From NCBI GenBank assembly GCA_016125225.1, contig WGME01000018.1, positions 186,001 through 250,000 of the forward strand: DNA of 64,000 nt, read 5' to 3'. This DNA is from a bacterium. GTDB taxonomy: Bacteria > Planctomycetota > Planctomycetia > Planctomycetales > Planctomycetaceae. Each line of letters begins with the position of its first letter. The stretch's first letter is position 1. Shown piece after piece: positions 18,501-26,710 of the stretch. A program made the position numbers and the translations under genes. The notes beneath the pieces were generated by a model. The model saw nothing but the letters and a program-made list of their open reading frames with translations. It was not told the origin of the DNA and did no database searches.

Positions 18501-20081
18501 CTCCGAGCAAAGTTTTCCGGCAAATCCGGCACAAACGGTACCACGCCTGCCGCAATCCCGGAAACCGCTCCTCCCGCGCTGAACGGCTCCTCCGTGAAAG
18601 CCGATACGATTGGACGGACACCAGCCCCGGCAACAAAGCCGGAATCGACGAGCACGGTCACACAGCCGACCCCGGCTGCGAAGCCGATTTCTGTCGGTTC
18701 CAACCACGTTGCCGATGCCGTCCGGCCTGCTCCGGCACCGCTTCCCGCCACCGCTCGATTCCGCTTGCCTGTTGCAGCGGAAATGAACAATGGTGCCAGC
18801 AACGGGCATGCAGTGAATGGCCACAACAATGGTACTCATACCAATGAGCACCCGGCGGCCAAGAACGGGACATCGCTGAACGGAAAGCATACTAAGCAAG
18901 CTGGGCAACCTGCCTCGGCCCCAGCCGCTGCAACAAATAACGCTCCTGTGATTATTCCGGGAAGTTCGGTGCCTTTGGCACCTTGTTTGCCGGTAGTCAC
19001 CGACTGGAATCAGGTGTCGCTGGGTTCAACCCCGGCTCAGCCGACTCTTACAACTTCAAGCCCCTTGCAACACCCCATGAGGTTTGCCGTGTCGACGCAA
19101 CAGACTTCTCCCGATCAAGGTTCCAGCATGAATCCCGCGTCCGCTCAGTTACTCCTGCAATCGCAGGCCCTCATGATGCAGATGCTCGACTTGCAAAAGT
19201 GGCAGCAACAGGTCGCTTTGAAGTTCGTCGATACGCATCAAATGCTGGTGCACGGGCTGTCTGGACAAACGCTGGAACTGCCCGCTGCCGCTCCGACACC
19301 AATGATTGCCACCGCCCTGCCGACACCGGCTCCGGTTCAGCCGATGGCAGTCGCTGCTCCCCAACCGATGGCCGCTCCGGCTCCGCAACCTGTGGCTGCA
19401 CCGCAGCCAGTTGCTGCTCCAGCAGCTGTGGCCGCGCCTCAACCGGTAGCTGCCCCGGCCGCAGTCGCCAAGCCTGCCCCGGTCGCCTTAGCACCGGCGG
19501 TGAAAGCAGCTCCGGTCCCCGTGGGTGCCCGTCCCGCGGCTGTCCCCACCAACCGCATCGCTCAGGTCCCTGTGGCTCCGGTTCGCCCGGCCCCGACGAA
19601 CGGTGCCCCGGCGGCGATTTCGACGGCGGCTCCGGCTCCGGTCGCGAAAGCTCCGGAAGCGGGTTCCACCGATCACATTCCCACACCCGAATCGTTCCGC
19701 GTGGACCTGCTCAATGCGGTCAGCGAACGAACGGGCTATCCCATCGAGATGCTCGATCTCGAACTCGCGATGGAAGCTGGCCTGGGGATCGACTCGATCA
19801 AGACGGTTGAAATCTTCAGCAACCTGAAGGCGTACCATCCGTACTTCCAGCAGGATGATCAGGACGAAGAAGAAGCCCTGAAGGAATTCACCAAGTTGAA
19901 GACCCTCGGTGACATCATCAGTGCTTACGAACTCCGCTACCAGGCTGTCACCTCGGGGGGAAAGGCCCCAAAGGCGGCCGCCAAGGAAGCCGCCCCCGGT
20001 GAGGCCGTCGAACGCTACTCGCTGGAAGCGGTTGAGTCCTCTGCGAATGGGCAAAAAAAAACTTCCCACGTGAGCAACTGA
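15585..20081 (+). CDS. Megasynthase 2, zero-frame part: KS-AT-ACP
   Basis: From ATG 15585, chosen because AGGA lies about ten bases upstream and the KS begins soon after; a TTG at 15531 in frame has no such support. The zero frame encodes 1498 residues. KS spans about 10-460, with Cys211 in DAACAAS, His346 in EAHGTGT and an IGHTK histidine. AT spans about 580-900, with Ser686 in GHSYGE and AAFHTP. A very long Ala/Pro/Asn-rich linker runs to about 1365. One ACP follows, with Ser1404 in GIDSIKT. The frame then ends at TGA 20079-20081, just after a run of nine A. Open sequence continues in the -1 frame with a complete KR, so the real product is probably one KS-AT-ACP-KR protein of about 2005 residues (see the next entry). 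It is the first gene of a plus-strand run that continues to the exporter genes. Confidence 0.92.
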   Translation: MDASPEFQYRGDLDIAIVGMSCMFPKSPNLRAYWESIMNRLDCIQEVPETRWKISDYFDDDRFARDKVYSKWGGFLESIRFDAMKWKIPPASLLSIDPIQLLSLEVAAQAFEDAGFDKRPFPKERTGVLFACAGSHDVGSDYAFRTMLGHYLPRVKDLTPEMRQHITDEINATLPEWTEDSFPGFLMNVIAGRIANRFDLGGPNYVVDAACAASLAALHAGIAQLRLKTVDAMLIGGADGTNNPFCYMSFAKTHALSPQGRSRPFDNGADGIALGEGIAAIMVRRLEDAERDGDKIYCVIKGIGASSDGRNRSMTAPFPPGQIMAMQRAYEDADVPAASVSLVEAHGTGTAVGDSTEITSLHTLFSQATKDEQYAAVGSVKSMIGHTKTCAGLASLVKTALAIKQKVLPPTINVEKPNEMVDFRHSPFYINTETRPWFEEIGEHPRRAGVSAFGFGGTNFHVVMEEYTKPGPSQFDLDFSPRAAEICIWQRSSKTELTQSLKDLQAQLEGLPTKNLAQLANSLREDERQRPAGNSAVRLAIVATTVEDFRTKLQKTLDQLGNKSSLNDPTGIYYSEAAAITQDKVAFLYPGQGSQAVNMLRDTAVVSRWAQGLFTQANRVLGEFFPIAITRMIYPPPVFSNDEDVERKERLNDTKVAQPALGVAEVFGTELLKRFGIAPGGVAGHSYGEYVALYAAGSLNLDDLLTVSAHRGQVAAAASQTCPGAMAAVMSNAADTQKFLDDNQLKVYLANLNGPDQTIIAGTEELIVHTVAQMNAKGMRAKRIPVTAAFHTPCLATAAQPLSVVLKNTRLESPTLPVYSNTLGAAYPTDPTEIRQLLQRHIVEPVRFEEEMRQMRADGYEVFVEVGPGRVLSGLLGRIFAGNTPTVLSLEANGRDGVSQLAHVLAQLAVLGLPVNLDPWFENRGLNATSVTEFAQQVQDTAQPKKTDWILSVQGAVPVTPLPKRKGLPGDGLRAKFSGKSGTNGTTPAAIPETAPPALNGSSVKADTIGRTPAPATKPESTSTVTQPTPAAKPISVGSNHVADAVRPAPAPLPATARFRLPVAAEMNNGASNGHAVNGHNNGTHTNEHPAAKNGTSLNGKHTKQAGQPASAPAAATNNAPVIIPGSSVPLAPCLPVVTDWNQVSLGSTPAQPTLTTSSPLQHPMRFAVSTQQTSPDQGSSMNPASAQLLLQSQALMMQMLDLQKWQQQVALKFVDTHQMLVHGLSGQTLELPAAAPTPMIATALPTPAPVQPMAVAAPQPMAAPAPQPVAAPQPVAAPAAVAAPQPVAAPAAVAKPAPVALAPAVKAAPVPVGARPAAVPTNRIAQVPVAPVRPAPTNGAPAAISTAAPAPVAKAPEAGSTDHIPTPESFRVDLLNAVSERTGYPIEMLDLELAMEAGLGIDSIKTVEIFSNLKAYHPYFQQDDQDEEEALKEFTKLKTLGDIISAYELRYQAVTSGGKAPKAAAKEAAPGEAVERYSLEAVESSANGQKKTSHVSN

Positions 20082-21601
20082 TTCTGCTGCTTGGTGAAGC
20101 TGCAGAACTGACGTCAGCCGTAGCGGCTGGCCTCACGCAGGAAGGTTATCGGGTTCGACAAATCCTGCCGGGGAATACCACCCGGCAGGTCTCCAGCAGC
20201 ACATTCGAAGTCGACTTCGGTCAGCCAGAAGCCCTGCAGCAACTGCGGCCGCTCCTGGTTGGCTCTCAGCAAGAACCGATTGGTGCTGTCCTCAATTTTC
20301 TCGGCATCAGCTCTGGCTTCTCTGCCCCCGGCTGCGTTAGCCCGGAAGCGGCTCAGCAAGTCACGCTCTGGTCCTTCAATTTCCTGAAGGAGTATGCCGC
20401 CGACCTCACCAATGCCGCCAAATCGGGGGGCGGCTGGGTGATGAATCTCACCGGCCTCGACGGTCAGTTCGGACTGTCGGGTTCAGGGGGACGGATGGCC
20501 TTGACCTCCGCGGGATTGTGCGGGCTCTTCAAATCCTTCCGCCAGGAATACCAGACCGTCCACACGAAAACGGTCGATCTCGATCTCACGGCCCCCAGCG
20601 CGATCCTGGCCGGACGCCTCATCGAAGAGCTGGCCCTGGATGATCGCTCTTATGAAGTGGGACTGACCACCACCGGACGCTGGACGCTCCGCCTGAACAA
20701 CACCACGCCGCATGCGTCGCAGCTGGGGGCCTTCCCCTTCGACAAAGAATCGGTCGTGCTGATCACCGGCGGGGCCTATGGCATCACCTGCGATATTGCC
20801 CAGCGGATCGCTGATTTGTCCAAAGGCAAACTCGTCCTTGTCGGTCGTTCCCCCCTGCCCGATGAAGAGCCGGAAGAAACTCGCTCGCTCGATGCGGCCA
20901 AGCTGCGGATGCACCTGATTGCGGAGCGAAAGGCGTCTGGTCAGCCGTTAGTTCCTGCCCAGATTGAGCAGAATCTCAAACGGATGCTGAAAGATCGTCA
21001 AATCCTCGCGAATTTGCAGGCGTTAGAAGCGACTGGCGCCACGATTGAGTATCATTCGCTCGACGTACGCGATGAAGAAGCGTTCGGCGGATTGATTGAC
21101 GATGTTTACGCCCGGTTTGGCCGACTGGACGGAGTCATTCACGGGGCCGGTGTGATTGAAGACAAGCTGATGCGCGACAAAACGCCGCAGTCCTATGCCA
21201 ACGTCTTCTCAACCAAGGTCGATAGCGCCATGGTTCTGGCCAAGCGTCTGAAACCGGAACAATTGAAGTTCCTGGTCTTCTTTTCGTCGGTGTCTGGCCG
21301 CTTTGGGAATAACGGGCAGTGCGACTACAGCTCCGCCAATGAATTCCTCAACAAGCTGGCCGACGATCTCGACCGCAAGTGGCCGGGTCGGGTCGTGGCG
21401 ATCAACTGGGGAGCCTGGGATGCGGGCATGGTGTCCGACGAACTCCGTCGGATTTATGCCTCCCGCCAGATCTATCTCATTCCCGTGCCGGAAGGGGTGC
21501 GGTTCCTCGAACAGGAACTGCGCTTAACCGGCCATCGGGAGCCGGAAGTCACAGTGGCCTGCAGCGTGCCTCAGTTGGCACGCATGGTGGCTGGCGAATA
21601 A
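20036..21601 (+). CDS. Megasynthase 2, -1 frame part: ketoreductase domain
   Basis: The -1 frame is open from 20036 to the stop at 21601. It reads PREQLILLLGEAAEL straight after the A run, then a KR structural half, and then the catalytic half with a TGGAYGI nucleotide loop near 20760, FFSS, and the catalytic Tyr in CDYSSANE near 21325. There is no ATG, GTG or TTG in this frame between 20036 and GTG 20438. That GTG falls inside the KR fold, so separate translation would give a truncated domain. The same domain order occurs uninterrupted in megasynthase 1. I read this as the C-terminal part of one protein reached by a -1 shift, or as a disrupted gene. KR reduces 3-ketoacyl-ACP with NADPH. Megasynthase 3 starts 62 bases after the stop. 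Confidence 0.85.
   Translation, partial: VLCEWAKKNFPREQLILLLGEAAELTSAVAAGLTQEGYRVRQILPGNTTRQVSSSTFEVDFGQPEALQQLRPLLVGSQQEPIGAVLNFLGISSGFSAPGCVSPEAAQQVTLWSFNFLKEYAADLTNAAKSGGGWVMNLTGLDGQFGLSGSGGRMALTSAGLCGLFKSFRQEYQTVHTKTVDLDLTAPSAILAGRLIEELALDDRSYEVGLTTTGRWTLRLNNTTPHASQLGAFPFDKESVVLITGGAYGITCDIAQRIADLSKGKLVLVGRSPLPDEEPEETRSLDAAKLRMHLIAERKASGQPLVPAQIEQNLKRMLKDRQILANLQALEATGATIEYHSLDVRDEEAFGGLIDDVYARFGRLDGVIHGAGVIEDKLMRDKTPQSYANVFSTKVDSAMVLAKRLKPEQLKFLVFFSSVSGRFGNNGQCDYSSANEFLNKLADDLDRKWPGRVVAINWGAWDAGMVSDELRRIYASRQIYLIPVPEGVRFLEQELRLTGHREPEVTVACSVPQLARMVAGE
20053..20061 (+). other. A9 slippage site joining the two frames of megasynthase 2
   Basis: Nine consecutive A sit inside the only 43-base window (20036-20078) where both the zero frame and the -1 frame are open. 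A one-base backward slip here changes CAA-AAA-AAA-ACT into AAC-TTC and fuses the ACP part to the KR part without gap. A stem-loop follows at 20082-20107: TTCTGC pairs with GCAGAA and GCTT with AAGC, with a GGTG loop and one T-T mismatch. It starts about 20 bases after the run, farther than usual for a ribosomal frameshift stimulator. Ribosomal slippage, RNA polymerase slippage, a true mutation or a sequencing error are all possible. Confidence 0.75.
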
Positions 21602-21663
21602 ATCACGTCGACACAATTTCGATATTTCAGAGACCATAGGACCAGGGCAGGGAATACGTCAGG

Positions 21664-24600
21664 ATGAACAACCGGGATCTTGCCATCGTCGGGATGGGGT
21701 GCGCCTTTCCTCAAGCGCGGAATGTGCGTGAGTATTGGCAGAATGTCATCAACGGGGTCGACAGTGTTGAAACGCCCCCAGCTCCCCGATTTCAGCATGC
21801 ACGCGACTTCACGTTCATTGAAGAAGCCATGGCTGTTCATAGGGGCGGTTTCCTGCCGAAAGATCTGTCGATCGATCCCCAACACTTCGGAATTCTGCCC
21901 AACGCCATCAAGCATGGGGAAGCCGACCAGTTTCTGATGCTGCTCGTCACCGACGCTGCCTTGAAAGACGCAGGGTTTGCCGCGAATGATCCGCGGCGGA
22001 AGCGTACCGATGTGTTGATCGGGCGCGGCGCGTACCCCGGTGCCAAACACTGCGAATTGTGGCTGCGGGGCGAGATCTACGACACGGCATTGGAACTCAT
22101 CGACCGCAAGTTTCCGGAGATGATGCCGGGCAGCAAACGGAGCGAAGTCGAGGCCTGGCTGCGTCAAACCTTGCCGCCGAATGAAGTCGATTCATTGGCC
22201 ACGGCGATTCCCAACATTGTAGCCAGTCGTGTCGCAAACCGACTCGACTTGGGTGGTTTGGCGGAAACCGTCGACGGAGCCTGTGCGTCCAGCCTGCTGG
22301 CTCTGGAACATGCGGGTGACCGGCTGCGTTCCGGGCGATCGGACGTGGCCATCGTCGGCGGCGTTTTTCTCGCTCAGGTCCGTCCGTTTCTGCTGGTTTT
22401 CAATCGCCTGCATGCGGTTTCGAAATCAGGAGTGATTCGCCCGATGGACCGCCGGGCCGATGGTCTCGTCATCGGTGAGGGCGCGGGAGCGATTGTGCTC
22501 AAGCGACTTGAAGATGCCGTCGCTGATGGCGATCGCATTTATGCCATTGTGAAGGGAACAGGGTCCGCCAGCGATGGCCGTCATCTCGATGTGCTCGCCC
22601 CGGCCTGGCAAGGTCAGGTTGAGGCCTGTCACCGTGCCTATGCCGATGCGAAGATCGATCCCGCCCAAATCGGCTATCTCGAACTGCATGGCACGGGCAC
22701 CGTCGCGGGGGATACGGCGGAAATCACCACCATCCGCGAGATCTTCGGCACCTCGAAACATCCTCCCACCTCGCGTGCCATGGGGTCGGTCAAATCGCAG
22801 ATTGGCCATCTGATGCCCGCTGCGGGGATGGCGGCTCTCATTCGAACGGCGTTGTCACTGTCAAACAAGCTGCTGCCTCCCAGCCTGCACTGCGAAGAAC
22901 CCCGCGAAGAATTGCTGGAATCGCCGTTCTATCTCAACCCGTATACCCGGCCGTGGGTGCAGAATGAAAGCCGTGGCCCGCGCCATGCTGCCATCAACGC
23001 GTTCGGCTTCGGCGGGATCAACGTCCACGCGATTCTGGAAGAAGTACAGCCCACGAAGATTGCTGAAAAGACTCAGGTGTCAGTCCCGCGACCCCTGGTC
23101 CCCGATCTCAAGCGGCCATCGGAACTCGCCCTGTTCTCGGCGGCGTCAACCAAAGAACTGGTATCGCAGATTCAGCAACTGCTGACGTTCATCGAGAACG
23201 ATCAACAGAATGTCACAGCGACCGATCTTTCCAAGTCGCTGGTGGCGACTCTGCAGTTCAACCAACCCGTCAAGCTGGGCGTGGTGTATGAATCGATCGC
23301 AGAACTGGTCAAGAAGTTGAGCGTGGTGCTCACCGAGCTCGCGAAGCCCACGCCGAAATTCATCGACGACACCATCTACTATGCGACCGACGTCGCACAG
23401 CATCACGGCAAGATTGGTTTCATTTTCCCCGGCATGGGTTTCCCGGGGCTGATCGGCAACTATCCCGACCATCTGATGGAACTCTGCCTGCACTATCCCG
23501 AATTGCGAGCCGAGTTCGATTTCTTCGAAGAACGCGATCGTAATCCCGATGATGATGTCCCGACGAGTTCGGTCTTCGTGCCACCGGCGTCGCTGCCCGA
23601 AGAGTACCGCACCAAGCTGAAGAACCGCCTGGGGCCACCCAAGGACACCGACTTCCTGGAAGATCAAAAGCCGGAAGAACGGTACCTCTCGGCGATGGGG
23701 GTCACGCTCGCCAACTGGATCAGTTGGACCCTGCTGAAGCAGTTCGAGATTCCGGTCGATGCCGCCGCCGGTCAAAGCCAGGGGGAAATGGCCGCCATTT
23801 GTGCGGCCGGCATGGGCGATTTCCGGGAAACGGCCCCGGCCTACTGGCGTGTGCTCAACATCACACCGAAATACGAAAACACCGGCCGGCTCGCATTCAC
23901 CTGGGCGACGGAAGAGCAGGTTGCCCCGTTAGTCGCACAGAATCCGAACACGTACATCGCCATGTATGTCGGCCCCAGCGCGATCATTCTGGGGGGAGAC
24001 CGCGAAGGTCTGGTGCGCATTACCGACGCTCTGAAAAAAGAACGGGTGCTGGCTTCGATTCTGCCCTATCCGGCGATCCATACGCCGATGCTGAGTCACC
24101 TGCGGAAAGAACTCGACGAAGCCCTTGAAGATGAGCCGTTCGCGATCAAGCCGGCCACAATGACTTTATATTCGTCGATCACCACGGAACCCTATCCGTT
24201 GGATGAAGACGGCGTCCGACACACACTGGCCTTGAATCTCGATCATCCGTTGCGCGTCTGGCAAACCATTCTGCGCATGTACCAGGATGGCATTCGCATC
24301 TTCGTCCAGGTAGGCGGCGGTCACATGGCGGCCCGCGTGCAGGACTTCACCAGCGATGCGGAACCCGCTGTTTCCGTGGCCCTGGATGTCGACAACCGCA
24401 ATCCGATCACGCAATTGAATCACCTGCTGGCCACATTGTTCGTCACCGGCGTGCCGTTCAATCCACAACCGCTGTTCAACAACCGCATCGCCACCGTGCT
24501 TGACCTGACTCAACCACGGGGCGAAGCCGCGAAGCCGAAAATGCTGTTACCATTGCGGATCGAATGGACTCCGCTGACTCACCCGTCGGTGCCTCCTAAG

Positions 24601-26520
24601 CCGATCACCGAAACAGCTCCGGAAGCAAAGACAACCGCCGAAGCCACCCCGGTAACAAAGAGCGTAGAACCGCCTTCAAAGCCGGAGTTGGCCGCTCCCA
24701 TGGAAAGCACACCGACAGCTGTCGCCCCAACCAAAACCATCGAAGACTGCAACGATTGCAGCCATGGCTTCTTCGAAGGGGTCGACTTCGAGCAGAATTC
24801 CGCCGTCGTGGAATTTGAAGGCTCATCGTTGCCGGTGCTGATCAATGGCCGCGTGACTCGTTATGTCGAAGGCCAGGAACTGTTGATCGAGCGCGTCCTC
24901 GATGCGGAGCAGGACCGATACATCTACGATCACCTGTTCATCACTTGCCCGCCCAAGGCACCGCGGCACTGCCTGCCTATCGTGCCCATGACCATGAGCC
25001 TTGAGTTCATCGCCGAGACCGCGGCCCTGCTTTGCCCTGGTCTCGGGGTCATTGGTTACGAGAACGTGAAAGCCATGCGCTGGATCGGTCTGGAAGACCG
25101 TCTGCAAGTGCTGCTGTTTCTGGACGCGAAGGTGTTCTCGGTTGATGAAGAGACCGGCGAAACCCGGGTCGATGTGACGATCTCATTCCAAGATAAGCGG
25201 GCCTTTGCCGGTCGCGTGGTGCTCGGCACGGCCTATACCCAAAACCTGCAGATGGAATGGCCCGATCTATCCGACGCCCCCGCCTGGCCCGTGGAAATTA
25301 CGGAGGCCTATGAAGGCCGTCGCATGTTCCATGGCCCATCATTCCATGTGATGACCCATCTCGACGCCTTCTCGAATCCAGTCGCGACGGGCAAACTGCG
25401 GGTCTTGCCGAAGAATGAATTGTTCCAGGGTCTCCCCGAGCCCAACCTGCTCGTCGATCCCTGCCTGCTCGACGGCATCGGTCAATTCGTCGGTTTGTGG
25501 TGCCAGATGCACGATTGGCACATTCTGCCCATCGGCGTGGAAAAGGTCGAGTTGTATGGCCCCACGCCCCCGGTCGGCACCGACTGCCCCATCAAAATGA
25601 TGGTGACCACGTTCGATGTCGACACGAAGCAACTGAAAGCGAACTTCGAAATTGAAGACGGTTCCGGCAATGTCTGGATGCGTTTCTACGGCTGGGGTGA
25701 CTGGATTTTCCGCTGGACGCCCGAGTTCCTCGATTTCAACCGCTACCCCACGCAGTTCCCACTATCCAAGGAAATTGCCCTGCCAGGGTTGCCCGAAGGA
25801 GCCCTCGCGGTCTTTATGGAAGAACGGCACTTCGTCGGTGTCGATCCCCTCTGGATCGCGCGGGCGTCGCTGACCAATGCAGAAATCGCCGAATTACGCC
25901 AATATGAATCCGCCAAGCAGATGCGGAAGTATCTGCTGTCGCGCATGGCCCTGAAAGATGCGATCCGCCTGTGGCGCAGCCGCGTGATGAGTGCCGGCTT
26001 GACCCATCCGGCGGAGTATCACATCGATCACGACGAACTCGGTAAGCCCTATGTGGTGGGAATCACCGATGAATTTGTCCCCTGCATCACGGTGACGCGC
26101 AAAGATAATGTGGCGGTCGCGATTGCCTCGTGGCAGCCGCTGGGAGTTGATGCCGAACCCGCGGATCGTGATACCCGTTCGATTCTGGACTCGTTTGCGA
26201 CTCCGCAGGAAATCGAACTGGTGGACCAACTGGCAGCCAGCCAGCCCGAAGCCGGCTGGGAAACCCGATTCTGGTGTGCCAAAGAAGCGGCAGGCAAAGC
26301 CCGCGGCACAGGCCTGAACGGATATCCCAAGCGGTTGCAGGTGAAGGAAGCCGACGAATCGGGTCGCATGGTCGTCCAGGACACGGAAACTTCACACCAT
26401 TTTGAAATTCAAACAACACAATGGGACGCAGTGCTCATCGCGACAGCCGTGCCCTTGGCGGAACTGAACTCCGCTGCGGAAGGGACCGTTGGTGCGGGTC
26501 ACGACGGTCATGCCGGTTAG
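21664..26520 (+). CDS. Megasynthase 3: KS-AT-DH with C-terminal phosphopantetheinyl transferase
   Basis: A 1618-residue synthase. KS spans about 4-460, with Cys207 in DGACASS, His342 in LHGTGT and a histidine in IGHLM, so the triad is intact. AT spans about 580-920, with nucleophile Ser705 in GQSQGE, where Gln replaces the usual His; AIHTPM supplies the second catalytic His. A Pro/Lys-rich linker follows, then a hotdog dehydratase region at about 1075-1350, with His1090 and Asp1270 in a DxxxQ motif. From about 1400 the C-terminus is a 4'-phosphopantetheinyl transferase: GVDAE with Asp1496, then the WCAKEA motif (Lys1540, Glu1541). This domain would activate the four ACPs of megasynthases 1 and 2. 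Overall it recalls PfaC plus PfaE. No enoyl reductase domain is present. The HlyD gene starts 190 bases downstream. Confidence 0.92.
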   Translation: MNNRDLAIVGMGCAFPQARNVREYWQNVINGVDSVETPPAPRFQHARDFTFIEEAMAVHRGGFLPKDLSIDPQHFGILPNAIKHGEADQFLMLLVTDAALKDAGFAANDPRRKRTDVLIGRGAYPGAKHCELWLRGEIYDTALELIDRKFPEMMPGSKRSEVEAWLRQTLPPNEVDSLATAIPNIVASRVANRLDLGGLAETVDGACASSLLALEHAGDRLRSGRSDVAIVGGVFLAQVRPFLLVFNRLHAVSKSGVIRPMDRRADGLVIGEGAGAIVLKRLEDAVADGDRIYAIVKGTGSASDGRHLDVLAPAWQGQVEACHRAYADAKIDPAQIGYLELHGTGTVAGDTAEITTIREIFGTSKHPPTSRAMGSVKSQIGHLMPAAGMAALIRTALSLSNKLLPPSLHCEEPREELLESPFYLNPYTRPWVQNESRGPRHAAINAFGFGGINVHAILEEVQPTKIAEKTQVSVPRPLVPDLKRPSELALFSAASTKELVSQIQQLLTFIENDQQNVTATDLSKSLVATLQFNQPVKLGVVYESIAELVKKLSVVLTELAKPTPKFIDDTIYYATDVAQHHGKIGFIFPGMGFPGLIGNYPDHLMELCLHYPELRAEFDFFEERDRNPDDDVPTSSVFVPPASLPEEYRTKLKNRLGPPKDTDFLEDQKPEERYLSAMGVTLANWISWTLLKQFEIPVDAAAGQSQGEMAAICAAGMGDFRETAPAYWRVLNITPKYENTGRLAFTWATEEQVAPLVAQNPNTYIAMYVGPSAIILGGDREGLVRITDALKKERVLASILPYPAIHTPMLSHLRKELDEALEDEPFAIKPATMTLYSSITTEPYPLDEDGVRHTLALNLDHPLRVWQTILRMYQDGIRIFVQVGGGHMAARVQDFTSDAEPAVSVALDVDNRNPITQLNHLLATLFVTGVPFNPQPLFNNRIATVLDLTQPRGEAAKPKMLLPLRIEWTPLTHPSVPPKPITETAPEAKTTAEATPVTKSVEPPSKPELAAPMESTPTAVAPTKTIEDCNDCSHGFFEGVDFEQNSAVVEFEGSSLPVLINGRVTRYVEGQELLIERVLDAEQDRYIYDHLFITCPPKAPRHCLPIVPMTMSLEFIAETAALLCPGLGVIGYENVKAMRWIGLEDRLQVLLFLDAKVFSVDEETGETRVDVTISFQDKRAFAGRVVLGTAYTQNLQMEWPDLSDAPAWPVEITEAYEGRRMFHGPSFHVMTHLDAFSNPVATGKLRVLPKNELFQGLPEPNLLVDPCLLDGIGQFVGLWCQMHDWHILPIGVEKVELYGPTPPVGTDCPIKMMVTTFDVDTKQLKANFEIEDGSGNVWMRFYGWGDWIFRWTPEFLDFNRYPTQFPLSKEIALPGLPEGALAVFMEERHFVGVDPLWIARASLTNAEIAELRQYESAKQMRKYLLSRMALKDAIRLWRSRVMSAGLTHPAEYHIDHDELGKPYVVGITDEFVPCITVTRKDNVAVAIASWQPLGVDAEPADRDTRSILDSFATPQEIELVDQLAASQPEAGWETRFWCAKEAAGKARGTGLNGYPKRLQVKEADESGRMVVQDTETSHHFEIQTTQWDAVLIATAVPLAELNSAAEGTVGAGHDGHAG

Positions 26521-26710
26521 AACTGGTCATATCGATCGAACTGGCAACGCCGTGTATCGCTGTCGCAAGGAATGCTACGATTTGAACCGACTTTGTTGCC
26601 GATGGAGCAGCATCCGATCGTCCGATCGGACACGATCAGTCAACGGCAGAATCTGCCCGATGCCCGGTTAAGGCACGTCAGATTCCCGCCGTGTACGGAG
26701 ACATGGACTC

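Noticed and set aside
20438-21601. Ketoreductase as an independent gene starting at GTG 20438
   Set aside because: The GTG is inside the domain, the frame is open and protein-like for 400 bases before it, and the ACP-KR junction matches the order in megasynthase 1.
3181-26520. Modular polyketide synthase assembly line
   Set aside because: Tandem ACPs, GIDSIK-type ACP sites, a hotdog DH in trans and lack of docking or thioesterase domains fit iterative Pfa/Hgl-type synthases better.
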